The notes under the pieces are model-generated. The model was not told the DNA's origin and did no database searches. It worked only from the letters and a program-made list of their open reading frames with translations. A stretch of 64,000 nt of DNA, from positions 62,001 through 126,000 of the forward strand of contig NZ_CANMSK010000004.1 of the NCBI RefSeq assembly GCF_947500655.1. Direction: 5' to 3'. The position numbers and the translations under genes were made by a program. Positions 1 through 10,700 of the stretch are shown here, one piece after another. How positions within the stretch are numbered: position 1 is the stretch's first letter; each line of letters opens with the position of its first letter. This DNA is from an uncultured Psychrosphaera sp. GTDB taxonomy: Bacteria > Pseudomonadota > Gammaproteobacteria > Enterobacterales > Alteromonadaceae.

Positions 1-693
1 AAAAGTAAACCCAAGTGCATTCCTGCTTGAATCTAAACTCATCTGAATAATAAAAATAGGTGTCGCCGCCAGAAATATGGCAACCACTGCATTCGTATTG
101 AATAACTTGTCTGTTAATTTTTCTATAAACGCACTATTTAATAATGGTAACAATGGAATTATAAACAATGAATACTGCCATAATTCACGTAAATACCATA
201 AATGGTTTACATCAATATGAGGCCAAATCCCGGGCTGATAATTAACAAACAATTCACTGTTACTGTCAAAAAATGCTTTGTAAAATTCCCAATAACTCAG
301 GTTAAGATCGCCATTAAATGTCATTTCATAATACAACTGAGGTGGGATGATCACTAAAATGGCAAATAACAGAGGTAGTAACAAACGTATTGAACGTAAG
401 CTAATAAATCTCCACAAAGACACCTTAGCTAAGATAAAACGAATTCCAATACCGGATATAATCCATAAGATGGCCATGCGCCAGGGTGACAATAACAGCA
501 TCAAATTTGCCAAACTTTCGGACTGATACTGACTTTTAATATGAAAGCCCCAGTCAGCCACATATAACATGCCTGAGTGGTAGATGATCAGTAAACCAAA
601 CACAATAACTCGTAACCAATCTAAATCGTAACGTCTTTTTGGCATGTCATTTTGCTTAGGTATAAACAATTCCATAAATTGTATTATTGTCAC
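1..693 (-). CDS. Acyltransferase 3 (OpgC/OafA-like) family membrane protein, C-terminus outside window
   Basis: This gene is open at the left window edge, so only its N-terminal ~231 residues are seen. After a short basic leader the protein reads RRYDLDWLRV and then a first hydrophobic helix containing YHSGM, the usual opening of integral membrane acyltransferase-3 proteins. More hydrophobic segments follow (for example LLLPLLFAILVIIP). Family members transfer acyl groups such as acetyl or succinyl to sugars or glycans at the inner membrane; the substrate here cannot be read. The GTG at 693 has an AAGG motif upstream and an in-frame stop just before it. ATG at 675 is the alternative start but lacks a Shine-Dalgarno sequence. 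It is divergent from the LytTR regulator at 792, which may control it. Confidence 0.75.
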   Translation of the reverse strand, partial: MTIIQFMELFIPKQNDMPKRRYDLDWLRVIVFGLLIIYHSGMLYVADWGFHIKSQYQSESLANLMLLLSPWRMAILWIISGIGIRFILAKVSLWRFISLRSIRLLLPLLFAILVIIPPQLYYEMTFNGDLNLSYWEFYKAFFDSNSELFVNYQPGIWPHIDVNHLWYLRELWQYSLFIIPLLPLLNSAFIEKLTDKLFNTNAVVAIFLAATPIFIIQMSLDSSRNALGFTF

Positions 694-791
694 TTTAGCG
701 CCTTAATTGAGTATGAATACTGAAGCTTAGGGTGACAGATGATGAATGATTTAAAACCTAATAGTGCTCAACATACACCCTGTAGGGATAA

Positions 792-1709
792 GTGGTGGTT
801 AGTTGGGATGAAATTATTGCAAAAAATCCCACTTCGTTGAACAATACCCACATGATAAAACATCAACACTTTCAAAAGTATCAAGCTTGGTATGAAACCA
901 TCATTGTTTCAGTTTATATCTTGCTCAATAATACAATTAACGCTACTTCTATGATCATGGAGGAAAGCCGAAATTCTGATACATTGCCCTTCTTAATTTG
1001 GCAGCCTTTTTTGTTTGAATATTCCAGTGCTATTGGCTCCGTATTACTTCTCCCTGCAATAGGCTGGTTATTGAATAAACGGCCTATTTTGTCAGAAAAT
1101 TTTAAACGTACTTTTATCATCTATTTATTCGCGTCTATTGTTTTTTCACTTTGCCATATAACTATCATGGTGTGGCTGAGAAAGTTAGTTTATTGGACGC
1201 AAAACTTAACTTATGATTTTGGCGATTTATTATTTGAACTTGTATATGAATACCGAAAAGATCTTTGGTCATTTATATTTTTTGTCATGGCTATTTTAAG
1301 TTACCGATTTATATTCAGTCGACTACAGGGTGAAGCCAATGCCATTAACCAAGGTGAAGATAAACCAGTTACCAACAATATCGATCGTTTACTGGTAAAA
1401 AAGTTAGGCAAAGAGTTTATTATTAAAGTTGAGGATATTGAGTGGTTTGAGTCTTCTGGGAACTATGTAAATTTGCATATTCAAGGACGTATTTATCCTA
1501 TGCGCACGACCATGAACAACTTGATACAGCAAATACAAAATGAAGGTTTCTGTAGAATACATCGTTGTTATGGCATTAACTTAGATGCCGTCACTTCCAT
1601 TACCCCATTAAGCAGTGGAGATAGTGAAATAAAGCTAAATAACGGCAAGACATTAACTCTATCTCGCCGTTATAAAGAGGAATTTAAGCTCAAAATTGAT
1701 AATGTTTAA
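792..1709 (+). CDS. Membrane-anchored LytTR-family DNA-binding regulator
   Basis: A 305-residue transcriptional regulator. Roughly residues 30-175 hold about four hydrophobic segments (around 35-55, 75-92, 105-128 and 155-172). The last ~100 residues form a LytTR DNA-binding domain, with the typical sequence EDIEWFESSGNYVNLH near the domain start and the CRIHRCYGINL strand further on. There is no receiver domain, so the signal is probably sensed through the membrane part rather than by phosphotransfer. The start is GTG at 792 behind TAGGGATAA; a later in-frame ATG at 852 would still keep all transmembrane segments. It lies head to head with the acyltransferase gene, an arrangement that suggests local control. 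It may also drive the two unknown genes downstream, which begin 40 bases after its stop. Confidence 0.8.
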   Translation: MVVSWDEIIAKNPTSLNNTHMIKHQHFQKYQAWYETIIVSVYILLNNTINATSMIMEESRNSDTLPFLIWQPFLFEYSSAIGSVLLLPAIGWLLNKRPILSENFKRTFIIYLFASIVFSLCHITIMVWLRKLVYWTQNLTYDFGDLLFELVYEYRKDLWSFIFFVMAILSYRFIFSRLQGEANAINQGEDKPVTNNIDRLLVKKLGKEFIIKVEDIEWFESSGNYVNLHIQGRIYPMRTTMNNLIQQIQNEGFCRIHRCYGINLDAVTSITPLSSGDSEIKLNNGKTLTLSRRYKEEFKLKIDNV

Positions 1710-1748
1710 TTATGTTATTGACATTAAATTATTAATTTAAAGGGACTT

Positions 1749-2243
1749 ATGAAAAAATCAAATCTATTAAAGCTAATCTCATCATTACTTCTACTCACAT
1801 TAGCAAATCAACTTTTGGCTGCTCAATATGAAGACGATGACGAACCAATCGATGAAACCATTGAAGTTATCGGTAATAAACTAGAAGATGAACTATTGCC
1901 TGGTGGAGGCTTTTTTTATGGTGGTAGTTCAAGCCCACCAAGGTCAGGTGGCAGTAACACTCAAAATGAAAAAGATACAGAAAAAGATACAGAAAAAGAG
2001 TTTAAAGAAAATGTGGAGGTTGCTCACTCAACTTGTAGAGCGTATACAAGCGCTAATTACGCTTCAGCTTTAAAATCACAATGTCTTAGTGGTGGTCAAT
2101 TTACTATTGGCTCAAACGGTTTAATTTCTGGTTCAGTGACACTAGATGCATATAACCAATGTAAAGATTTACAAGAAGCATATAGAGATAATGGTTATGA
2201 TTCTTGTGCTGTAGTTAAAGCTGTTAGAATTAAGGCTTGTTAA
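1749..2243 (+). CDS. Exported cysteine-containing protein of unknown function
   Basis: I do not recognise this 164-residue protein. It opens with a signal peptide (KK, then a leucine-rich core, then LLAAQ), so it should be exported. The mature part has an acidic stretch (EDDDEPIDE), a glycine/serine/proline-rich segment around residues 50-70, and a charged repeat built from EKDT units at about 73-83. The C-terminal ~70-residue domain contains five cysteines (in HSTC, SQC, NQC, DSC and KAC), possibly disulfide-bonded in the periplasm. An AGGGAC Shine-Dalgarno sequence precedes the ATG. Its stop overlaps the start of the next gene by one base, so the two are probably translationally coupled and work together. 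Function is not inferable. Confidence 0.6.
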   Translation: MKKSNLLKLISSLLLLTLANQLLAAQYEDDDEPIDETIEVIGNKLEDELLPGGGFFYGGSSSPPRSGGSNTQNEKDTEKDTEKEFKENVEVAHSTCRAYTSANYASALKSQCLSGGQFTIGSNGLISGSVTLDAYNQCKDLQEAYRDNGYDSCAVVKAVRIKAC

Positions 2244-3265
2244 TGAAAAAAATCATCGCAATACCAACTATAATATTACTAGGAGCGCTGGTAACAATGT
2301 TCCCAAGGTCTAATCATATCTGCGAATTAGATTGCGATGACCCTTCCCCTAAAAATAACCTCAAAACACCTGTTACATCCAAAGATAAAGCTCATTTAGA
2401 ATCAGAGAAAACAACAACCTCGCTTAAAACAACAGGTGTTACATCTGAAAAGCTTAAGAAGGTGCCTTTAGATGGTAACTGGTGTGACGCGAAAAAAGAT
2501 CTTACACCATCCGACTTTGACCTTGTAGAAAAAGCAAATGAAGATTGGCAAGTTTATCTAGGAAAAGCATTTACCAAACGCGGTAATGCTGTACACCTTG
2601 GCGATGAGCATCATGACAATAATCAGTATGTCGCGCCTTACCAAGAATTATCACCTAGAGAACTTGAACAACTAGCTTATTCTGGTGACAAGTGGGCCAT
2701 GATTACATTTGTTCAAAGTGGTAGCTTTAAGCAAAGAGATAAAATGAAGCAAATAGCTAATAAACTATTGATATCAGGGGCTCTATACCACTCGATTGAA
2801 TTCCTAACCATTAATGAACTAGCTGCTGCGAAGTCAAATGCCAGACTTGAGAAAATTGATAAAAGTAATCATCACATGATAAATGCAATTACTTATGTGA
2901 TGCTAGGTCTACAACATTATACTGACAGTGGCCTAATTGCTTACCTAGGTAATATTACAAGAAATGAAATTTACCAAGATATCTTAGATCCACAAAGAAT
3001 AATCAATGAAAACCGACAAGAGTTTTTGGACAATTTTCAAAACTTAATCGGTGACATTAATAAAGCTAGAGAAGAGCAATCCATTCAGTTCGAAGAACCT
3101 AACTTGTTTGTGAAAAAGTTGTTTGAAGAGCGATTAGCAATCATTCAATATGGTAGAGATAAACATATTAAAGGCCTGCTAGAATTAGCCTTACCAGCCA
3201 GCAGTCTGTTAACTCAAACAACATGCAAAAGATTGATTATGAAAGAACTTGCTGAAACTAAATAA
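2243..3265 (+). CDS. Exported or membrane-anchored protein of unknown function
   Basis: A 340-residue protein I do not recognise. The N-terminal ~20 residues form a hydrophobic signal or anchor (KKIIAIPTIILLGALVTMF), followed by a low-complexity Ser/Thr/Lys linker to about residue 80 and then a mostly helical, charged domain. The segment around ELEQLAYSGDKWAMITF resembles one Sel1/TPR-like helical repeat, but only weakly. ATG at 2243 is chosen because AAGG lies eight bases upstream and it overlaps the preceding stop; an in-frame TTG at 2237 is possible. It forms a two-gene unit with the cysteine-containing exported protein upstream and ends just before a perfect inverted repeat. Confidence 0.6.
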   Translation: MKKIIAIPTIILLGALVTMFPRSNHICELDCDDPSPKNNLKTPVTSKDKAHLESEKTTTSLKTTGVTSEKLKKVPLDGNWCDAKKDLTPSDFDLVEKANEDWQVYLGKAFTKRGNAVHLGDEHHDNNQYVAPYQELSPRELEQLAYSGDKWAMITFVQSGSFKQRDKMKQIANKLLISGALYHSIEFLTINELAAAKSNARLEKIDKSNHHMINAITYVMLGLQHYTDSGLIAYLGNITRNEIYQDILDPQRIINENRQEFLDNFQNLIGDINKAREEQSIQFEEPNLFVKKLFEERLAIIQYGRDKHIKGLLELALPASSLLTQTTCKRLIMKELAETK

Positions 3266-3286
3266 ACCTACTTTGTGTGGATTTAG

Positions 3287-3323
3287 CGGAACAAAAGTTT
3301 TCCATAGGCAAACTTTTGTTCCG
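3287..3323. terminator. Perfect 14-bp inverted repeat between convergent genes
   Basis: CGGAACAAAAGTTT at 3287-3300 is exactly mirrored by its reverse complement at 3310-3323, with a nine-base loop. It sits between the stop of the unknown exported protein and the stop of pmbA, the expected place for a two-way terminator. The outer stem is GC and no long T-run follows on either strand, so termination is less certain than for the A/T-flanked hairpins elsewhere in the window. Confidence 0.55.
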
Positions 3324-3346
3324 TTCACTTAAAGTTAATATAAATA

Positions 3347-4690
3347 CTAATTACCCGCTATTTGCATATTTTCAATTAAAATAGAACCTGTTTGTACTGC
3401 GCCACGTTTTTCTACGTCCCCACCAATTCCGACTATCTGCTTAAACATATCGGCTAAATTACCTGCTATGGTAATTTCAGAAACTGGATATTGAATTTCT
3501 CCATTTTCTACCCAAAAACCAGCGGCTCCACGACTATAATCGCCCGTTACTGTGTTTACACCTTGGCCCATTAATTCGGTTACTAATAAACCTTTATCCA
3601 TTTTTTTAAGCAGAGCTGTTAAATCCGAGTCTGTTGCTTGCACTAACCAGTTATGAATACCACCAGCATGACCTGTGCTTTTCATACCCATTTTTCGAGC
3701 TGAATAACCCGTTAGTAAATATGTAGTTAATACGCCGCTTTCAATGATTTCTCTATCATGTGTCGCGACACCTTCAGAATCAAAAGGGCTACTTGCTAGG
3801 CCTTTTAATGTATGTGGACGTTCACTTACATTAATAATGTCAGGGAAAATAGACTTACCTAAGCTATCCATTAAAAAGGAAGACTTACGATATAAACTCC
3901 CACCACTTATGGCAGAAACTAAATGACCAAATAAAGATGAAGCAATTTCAGCATGGAAAATTACAGGTAGCTGACAAGTATCTAACTTTCTTGCGTTTAG
4001 CATAGACACAGCCGCTTCTGCTGCTTTTTGACCAACTAAGATTGCGCCATCTAATTTATTAAATTCACGGTCAACGGTATACGCATAATCTCGTTGCATC
4101 TCGTCACCGTCTTGCGAAATAACAGAGCAACTCAAACTATGGCGAGTGCTTGGATAACCTTCAATAAAACCTAGGCTATTACCGTAGACTTTAAAACCTT
4201 GATAACTCGACAATGAAGCGCCGTCTGAATTAGTAATACGTTTATCAAATTCAAATGCGGCTTTTTCAGACTCAATACAATATTCGAGCCCTTGCTCTGG
4301 GGAAATTTGATGTGGATGAAATAAGTCTAAATCTTGTATGTTAGTCGCTAATTCGTGTTGTTCAACCAAACCAGAGAATTCATCGGCTGACGTATATTTT
4401 GCAATATCAACAGCCGCTTTTACCGTTTGCTCTAATGCGGCATGGCTCAAATCTGCCGTTGAAGCTGAGCCTTTATGTTTGCCAACATAAATAGAAATAC
4501 CTAAAGCGCCCTCTTGATTGAACTCAATATTTTCCAGTTCTTGGCACCGACTTGACACCGTAATACCTTTTGATTTGCTAATGACAGCTTCGGCCGAATC
4601 AGCGCCATATTTTTTACTAAGTGATAATAAATCGGCGATTGCGGTCTTAACTTGATCTATATCGTTAAAAATATCGGTTTTAGTTGTCAT
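3347..4690 (-). CDS. pmbA: Metalloprotease subunit TldE (PmbA)
   Basis: A 447-residue member of the TldD/PmbA family. PmbA (TldE) pairs with TldD to form a cytosolic heterodimeric zinc metalloprotease that trims unfolded peptides, known from microcin B17 maturation and CcdA degradation. As expected for the E subunit, no HExxxH motif is present; catalysis lies in the partner TldD at 5414-6853. Recognisable family features are the N-terminal YGADSAEAV and the C-terminal glycine-rich segment IVGIGGDVEKRGAVQTGSILIE written here in part only (GIGGDVEKR, TGSILIE). Length is as usual for the family. It is divergent from darP and separated from tldD by it, the arrangement known for this cluster in many gammaproteobacteria. 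Confidence 0.95.
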   Translation of the reverse strand: MTTKTDIFNDIDQVKTAIADLLSLSKKYGADSAEAVISKSKGITVSSRCQELENIEFNQEGALGISIYVGKHKGSASTADLSHAALEQTVKAAVDIAKYTSADEFSGLVEQHELATNIQDLDLFHPHQISPEQGLEYCIESEKAAFEFDKRITNSDGASLSSYQGFKVYGNSLGFIEGYPSTRHSLSCSVISQDGDEMQRDYAYTVDREFNKLDGAILVGQKAAEAAVSMLNARKLDTCQLPVIFHAEIASSLFGHLVSAISGGSLYRKSSFLMDSLGKSIFPDIINVSERPHTLKGLASSPFDSEGVATHDREIIESGVLTTYLLTGYSARKMGMKSTGHAGGIHNWLVQATDSDLTALLKKMDKGLLVTELMGQGVNTVTGDYSRGAAGFWVENGEIQYPVSEITIAGNLADMFKQIVGIGGDVEKRGAVQTGSILIENMQIAGN

Positions 4691-4779
4691 AAATACTCAA
4701 AAATACTGGTTAATTTGCGCTTGGCAGCATACCATAAATCATATATTTCAAGTTATTAAATTCGATTGATTATTTACCT

Positions 4780-5298
4780 ATGACTAAGTCCTATTATTTA
4801 TTACCAGATGACGAAAATTACGTCAGCAAAGCCGAATTAAAAAAAGAAGAAAAAGAGTTACAAGCTTTTGCAGAGCAACTTGTTAATTTAGGCAAATCAC
4901 AAAAAAAACAATTATCAGCCAGTGACGAATTACAGGCTGCTTTTTTGTTAGCGGATAAAATATCTAAAAAACCAGATGCGCTTCGTCGTCATATGCAATT
5001 CATTACTAAGCAACTTAAAGACGAAGACTTAGATAAGTTACGCGCTGAATACGACCGTATTATGTCGCCTAATTTAGTTTCTGATAAAGCAATGAAGAAA
5101 CTTGAAAAGCTAAGAGAAAAGTTACTAAAAAATGGTGACGAAGCGATAAACGAAATAGTCGCATTACACCCAACTATTGAGCGTCAAAAGATGCGTCAAT
5201 TAGTGCGCCAAGCTAAAAAAGAAGTTGAGAAAGAACAACCAGGCAAAAACTACAAAGAACTATTTCAATACCTTAAAACAGAAACCGCTAGTTCGTAG
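4780..5298 (+). CDS. darP: Ribosome biogenesis factor DarP (YjgA/DUF615)
   Basis: A 172-residue, highly charged, all-helical protein of the YjgA/DUF615 family. In E. coli DarP associates with late 50S precursor particles and assists peptidyl-transferase-centre maturation. Family marks are the lysine/glutamate-rich N-terminus and the segment RRHMQFITKQLKDED near the middle. The C-terminus carries a long basic helix (RQKMRQLVRQAKKE) suited to rRNA contact. The ATG is preceded by a weak ribosome-binding region, which is not unusual in this genome. It is divergent from pmbA and convergent with tldD, with a strong bidirectional terminator after it. Confidence 0.92.
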   Translation: MTKSYYLLPDDENYVSKAELKKEEKELQAFAEQLVNLGKSQKKQLSASDELQAAFLLADKISKKPDALRRHMQFITKQLKDEDLDKLRAEYDRIMSPNLVSDKAMKKLEKLREKLLKNGDEAINEIVALHPTIERQKMRQLVRQAKKEVEKEQPGKNYKELFQYLKTETASS

Positions 5299-5353
5299 TT
5301 TGCTAGTTGTTACTACTGCCGAATTATTAAATTTAAGCCTGAACAATAAATAC

Positions 5354-5392
5354 AAAAAAGCCCAGTTACTTTATAAGTAACTGGGCTTTTTT
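5354..5392. terminator. Bidirectional rho-independent terminator (darP / tldD)
   Basis: An 18-bp perfect stem (5354-5371 against 5375-5392) with GCCCAGTTACTT as its inner part, a three-base loop, and A-run and T-run at the outer ends. It can therefore terminate darP on the plus strand and tldD on the minus strand. Confidence 0.9.
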
Positions 5393-5413
5393 ATGGTTAA
5401 ACGCCTTTACTAA

Positions 5414-6853
5414 TTACTGAGTTCCACCAACGGTGATCTCATCTAGTTTCAATGTTGGTTGACCAACGCCAACAGGAAGACTCTGACCGTCTTTACCACA
5501 AACACCAACACCTTTATCAAGCGCTAGGTCATTACCGACCATAGAAACCATAGACATAGCGTCTGGGCCATTACCAATAAGTGTTGCACCTTTAACAGGT
5601 TTAGTTACTTTACCGTTTTCAATTAAGTAAGCTTCCGACGCTGAGAATACAAATTTACCCGATGTGATATCCACTTGACCACCGGCAAAGTTAGTAGCGT
5701 AAATGCCATTTTCAACACTGGCAATAATATCTTCTGGCGTACTTTCGCCCGGCAACATGTAAGTATTCGTCATACGCGGCATAGGTAAATGCGCATAAGA
5801 TTCACGACGTCCGTTACCTGTAGGTTCAACACCCATTAAACGAGCATTTAATTTATCTTGCATATACGATTTCAAAATACCATTTTCAATTAAAACGTTA
5901 TACTGAGCAGGTACACCTTCATCATCAATATTCAAAGAACCACGGCGATTCAACATAGTGCCATCATCAACAATGGTACAAAGATCAGAGGCTACCTTCT
6001 CACCCATTTTGCCACTGTAATTACTTGAACCTTTACGATTAAAGTCACCTTCAAGTCCATGACCTACAGCTTCATGCAATAACACTCCAGGCCAGCCAGA
6101 ACCTAACACAACTGGCATAGTTCCAGCCGGAGCTTCAATTGCTTCTAGGTTGATTTTAGCCATATGAATTGCATCATCTGCAGCTTGTTCGTAACGTAAA
6201 CGGCCATTTTCAATCTCTAAAAAGTAACCGTAATCAGTACGGCCGCCAATACCAGCTCCGCCGCGCTCTTTTCTCTCACCTTTTTCTAATACAACTGAGC
6301 AATTTAAACGAATTAATGGACGAGTGTCCGTTGCCCAAGTGCCGTCTGTCGCAGCCACTAAAATTTGTTCAAACACACCCGTTAAGCTCACGACAATGTT
6401 ACTAGCTTCTGGTGCTTGTTTGCGAATATAACTATCAACACTTTTTAACAAGGCAACTTTATCGTCGTTACTCATCGCTTCTAACGGCTGACAAGGCGTA
6501 TAAATTTCTTTGGCTATGGTTTTGTTAATTAACTTTTGTTTTGCATCAGCTCCCGCTGCAGTAATGCTTCTTGCTGTACCAGCCGCTTCCATTATTGCAG
6601 GAGCGTTTAGTTGATCAGAGTAAGATAAACCAGTCTTTTCACCACTTACCGCTCTCACGCCAACGCCTTGTTCAATATTGTATGAACCATCTTTGATAAT
6701 GCCATCTTCCATTACCCAAGATTCATGAGCACTGGCTTGAAAGTATAGATCGGCGTAATCAAGTTTGTGCTCTAACATGATTGCTAAACCATCTAGCACG
6801 TCTTGTTGAGTCAAGTTGTTTGCGGTTAATAATCTCTGCTCTACTGAGTTCAA
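5414..6853 (-). CDS. tldD: Zinc metalloprotease TldD
   Basis: The catalytic partner of PmbA, 479 residues, the usual length. The zinc site HEAVGHG is at residues 260-266 (His260, Glu261, His264), and the family Gly-rich stretch [14 protein letters not shown] surrounds it. TldD/E degrades small unfolded peptides reaching its enclosed active site. It lies 38 bases downstream of the nitrilase-family gene and is read in the same direction as yhdP, so yhdP-nit-tldD is likely one operon ending at the terminator shared with darP. No unusual changes are visible. Confidence 0.96.
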   Translation of the reverse strand: MNSVEQRLLTANNLTQQDVLDGLAIMLEHKLDYADLYFQASAHESWVMEDGIIKDGSYNIEQGVGVRAVSGEKTGLSYSDQLNAPAIMEAAGTARSITAAGADAKQKLINKTIAKEIYTPCQPLEAMSNDDKVALLKSVDSYIRKQAPEASNIVVSLTGVFEQILVAATDGTWATDTRPLIRLNCSVVLEKGERKERGGAGIGGRTDYGYFLEIENGRLRYEQAADDAIHMAKINLEAIEAPAGTMPVVLGSGWPGVLLHEAVGHGLEGDFNRKGSSNYSGKMGEKVASDLCTIVDDGTMLNRRGSLNIDDEGVPAQYNVLIENGILKSYMQDKLNARLMGVEPTGNGRRESYAHLPMPRMTNTYMLPGESTPEDIIASVENGIYATNFAGGQVDITSGKFVFSASEAYLIENGKVTKPVKGATLIGNGPDAMSMVSMVGNDLALDKGVGVCGKDGQSLPVGVGQPTLKLDEITVGGTQ

Positions 6854-6891
6854 AGTAATTCCTATTTGTATAAATATATTATATTCAATTG

Positions 6892-7743
6892 TTAGTCTTG
6901 CGAGCTGTTTTTTACATAACGACTAACAAACTTATTATGCTGCTTTATCGGCATTGACTTGCGTACTTTGGTTAAACCATCTTTATTTAACTCAGCACCA
7001 AACAAGCCTAATTTTTTCTCGGCGTTAAATAATACAGTACCCCAAGGATCAACTATCATACTGTGACCAAAAGTTTGTCTACCATTTTTATGAGTGCCAG
7101 CTTGATCACAGCCTATCATGTATACCTGATTTTCAATTGCTCTGGCTTGTAATAATATTTGCCAATGAGCAGCGCCGGTTTTTTCAGTAAATGCACTTGG
7201 TAATACAATAGCATCAACGCCTTCATCTCTTAATGCTTGAAATAATCCAGGAAAGCGTAAGTCATAACAAATCGCGAGACCGATTTTGCCAAATTCAGTA
7301 TCAAAGCAAACAACTTGATCCCCGGCAGACCAACTATCAGACTCTCGGTAACTACCAACACCATCTTCGACATCGACATCAAATAAATGAATTTTTTGAT
7401 AATGCGCTATTAGTTCTCCAACTGGTGAATAAACTAAAGTGACTGGTTTTACTTTGCTTAATTTACTATTTCCATTGTCTAAGATAGGCATAGTGCCGGC
7501 GACTAAATAGATAGAATATTGTTTTGCTAAAGACGCTAAGCGAGATTGAATTACCCCATTATTTAGCGGCTCGGCAATATCAGAGTTAGCTCTATCGCCA
7601 ACACCAAAAGCAGCAAAGCATTCAGGTAACACAACAATAGCATTGGTTAAATCTGCCGTTGTTTTTGTTAACTCTTGTTCAATAAATAATAAGTTCTCAT
7701 CCACGTTTGGGCTAGAGCACATTTGCAAAGTATAAACTTTCAT
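6892..7743 (-). CDS. Carbon-nitrogen hydrolase, probable deaminated glutathione amidase (Nit1-like)
   Basis: A 283-residue nitrilase-superfamily enzyme. The Glu-Lys-Cys triad is visible: Glu41 in VVLPECF, Lys117 in HYQKIHLF and Cys159 in [10 protein letters not shown]. The sequence [11 protein letters not shown] and the second half are typical of the Nit1/YbeM branch, which hydrolyses deaminated glutathione as metabolite repair. Substrate assignment is by family similarity only; another omega-amidase activity is possible. The start codon immediately abuts the yhdP stop, so the two are translated from the same mRNA. This yhdP-nit-tldD order is widely conserved in gammaproteobacteria. Confidence 0.88.
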   Translation of the reverse strand: MKVYTLQMCSSPNVDENLLFIEQELTKTTADLTNAIVVLPECFAAFGVGDRANSDIAEPLNNGVIQSRLASLAKQYSIYLVAGTMPILDNGNSKLSKVKPVTLVYSPVGELIAHYQKIHLFDVDVEDGVGSYRESDSWSAGDQVVCFDTEFGKIGLAICYDLRFPGLFQALRDEGVDAIVLPSAFTEKTGAAHWQILLQARAIENQVYMIGCDQAGTHKNGRQTFGHSMIVDPWGTVLFNAEKKLGLFGAELNKDGLTKVRKSMPIKQHNKFVSRYVKNSSQD

Positions 7744-10700
7744 CTATTTATCCTCAGTTGTAAGGGTTTGCTGTTCTCGCTTAGCTACAATTTTTGGTAT
7801 TTTTTCTCGTTTACTAAATTGCTTCACTTCTTTAACTGTAGGTTTATCTAAATCCCCATTAACTTTAAATAAGAATTCAAAAAGTTCGGCACTCTCTATC
7901 ACTTTATCCAGAGCCATCACACCTAAAAAAGTAGCTGGATTTACTGCTGCCAACCAGACAATAAGAGGATAATTAGAGGTGACTTTAGGCTTAAATGTTA
8001 CATCGTAATCTAGCGTTCTCATATTCAAATCAGTATTTCCAACTAAGGACATATCACCCGCAATAGCATCCATACGAATATTATCGGAATATCCAACACC
8101 ATCAATTAATGTAACACTTCCTTTGAGGTCGTTATAAAACAGCCCTTTTGAAAACACATCTTTGAAATCTAACTTTAACTTTCTATATAAAGAATCAAAA
8201 CTGAATAGAGAAACCCAACGAGCTCCTTGATCATTTATTTCACTCAAATAACCTTCGCCCAACTTAAAGTCAGCGTGGCCGTTTAATGTTGCAAAGTCTA
8301 ACCACTGTGGAGCGCTTTTCCATTCCACATCTATATTAATTGATGCGTCACTTTCCTCTATCCCCGTTGATAAATTGTATTTTTCTAGCCATTTACCAAA
8401 ATATCTTGATTTAACATTACCTTTTACATACGTTCGGCCTGAGCCTGAGTTACCAATCCAACGACCGGTTAAATCAATAGCGTTTCGTTCATAATTTAGT
8501 TTGGCTTTATCTATTATTAACTCAGGTCCTACTGAATAGGCAGATAAGCTAATTTTACCTAGTGGCATTCCATTATAAAAACAACTTGCACAGTCAAATT
8601 TAATTGGTGGTAAACTACGAATTAAGTCATCTGAGTTTTCCATACTCGGTTTAACATTATTTACGATTTCAACTGGCCTAACCGTTTCAGGATTGACAGG
8701 AACCGTCACTAATTCCGAGCCCAAACGTAAAAAAGAAGAGTTAATCTCTATACCGTCTTTTTTAATATCATTATGTATAGTTATGTCTGTTAATGTTTGT
8801 TTTGCCCCTAAAGAAAACAACCATGAATCTTTTTGTGGTTTTGCATCCAAACTTACATTTTGTAAATCCTGTCCTAAAATAGACAAATGCTGAATACTGC
8901 CAAATATATGATTTGGCTGATCTATAAATCCAACTTGAGTAGGGTCGCTGTCAGGTAAATCACCAATTAGATCTAAAACAAAAGCTAAAACAGGTTCAAA
9001 TTCTAGTGATTTTTCTTCTATTGAAATATCAAAACCAGACTCAGGTAGTTGAATGGCACTTTCGCCAATACTTAAATGGGCTTGTTCCATTCGGCCTGAT
9101 TCGGCCATGACCTTACCTTCAAAAAACAGCTTATTGTCTAATTCCACATTTAATTGGCCACCATTTTGATCGCCTAACATGGAATAGCTTAAACTTGCAG
9201 GTACGCCAAACTCTTTCACAATTGACTTAGTTACGTCATAAGAGGTATTTGTTAAGTCCGAACTACCATCGACAAAATACTGAAAACCATCGGATTCAAT
9301 ATTCACACTAACATTAACCAATGATGTCTGTTCCCCATCAAAGTAACTCATTAACTTTAGAGGATGTTTAGACGCTATCGTATCACGCTCAGATTCGGCT
9401 AATAGGTTGGCATCAATGAAATAACTATCATCTTTTTCATATCCATTAACCTCTAAACTAATTGGCAGTTTAAATAATCTACTATCCTTGCTCTCAACTT
9501 TAAATGTTGAATTTTCAAAAGTAACGATTGAATTTACATCTTCAAAGTTCAAGTTAATCTCAGGTAAACTGAGATCTGCATTATTAGTTTTAACACGTCC
9601 CCACGCTAATACTTCTGGAACTTCACCATCACTATTGGGCTCATCAGACAAGGGAATTGATATATTGACAGCTGCTGTAGATTCACCCTTTAATTTTACA
9701 AACTCAAACACATCTCCCAAAATATCTTTTAATGGCGTTGTCTCTATCAGGCTATGAAAATCTTCTAGCATTAAGTTTTTTGGGGTTAACGACAGTTTTA
9801 ACTTCAATTGCTGGGCATCTAATGCAATATCAGCTTCAGTATCATGGTCTATCTTCAAACTAGAAAATTGACCTGCGTCTACTTTAATCGTCATTAAACT
9901 GTCTTTAATTAGCAGTTGAGCGTCCATATTTTCGATAGCTGGCCAAGTAGGGTCAAACTTAAACTGCCCTTCCTTTATCAAAGCTTTAAGAACAAAAGTG
10001 CCATAGTTTGAACTATTCGATACATCACTATATGGCATCTTTGTCGGATCACCACTGATGGCAACTTGAGTCAATTCACCTCGCCCTTTTTCAATGGCCG
10101 ACATCAAATAATCATAAGTCTCTGTAGGTATTAGATACTTGGGTAAATACTGACGAATAGAGCCTAACTTAGGGCCTTCCACTTCGCCATAAAGGGTAAA
10201 GTTGGGTGTATCAAAGTGAGTGTACTGCGCCGCTACATTAATATTTACATCTTGGTTTTTCACTGTGATTTTTGGCAAGTTCACAGTAATACCATTATCA
10301 GTATGTTTTACATGTGTCATTACACTAAATTCAGAGTAGTTAAAGTCTTGACTAAAAGTATCTTGCGTATGAAATTTATTATCTTGACCCGTTAACTCAA
10401 ACCACCCCTCCTTATCCGACCAATAACCATTAAGATTTAATCCGTCAATTCCTAAATAAGCGGTATTTTCTGATGTAGTCGGTGCCAAACTTAAATTAGA
10501 AATATGAGTGGCTGCTTTTATTTGGTTATTTTGATCAAGCTGTAATTTAAAGAAGTCTAGTTCACCGCTAATTTCTGACTCAGCTAAAATACCTAAACCT
10601 TTAGTAACAGAGAATAAAGAAAAAAGCCGAGATATTGGCTGAATATCTCCTTCGATAACATTGAGCTGAGCATTACTACCATCAGAGAAAGCTGATAAAT

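Noticed and set aside
739..838. Short frame starting ATGATGAATGAT that overlaps the LytTR gene start
   Set aside because: Ends after about 33 codons in another frame; the LytTR frame has a better ribosome-binding site and domain.
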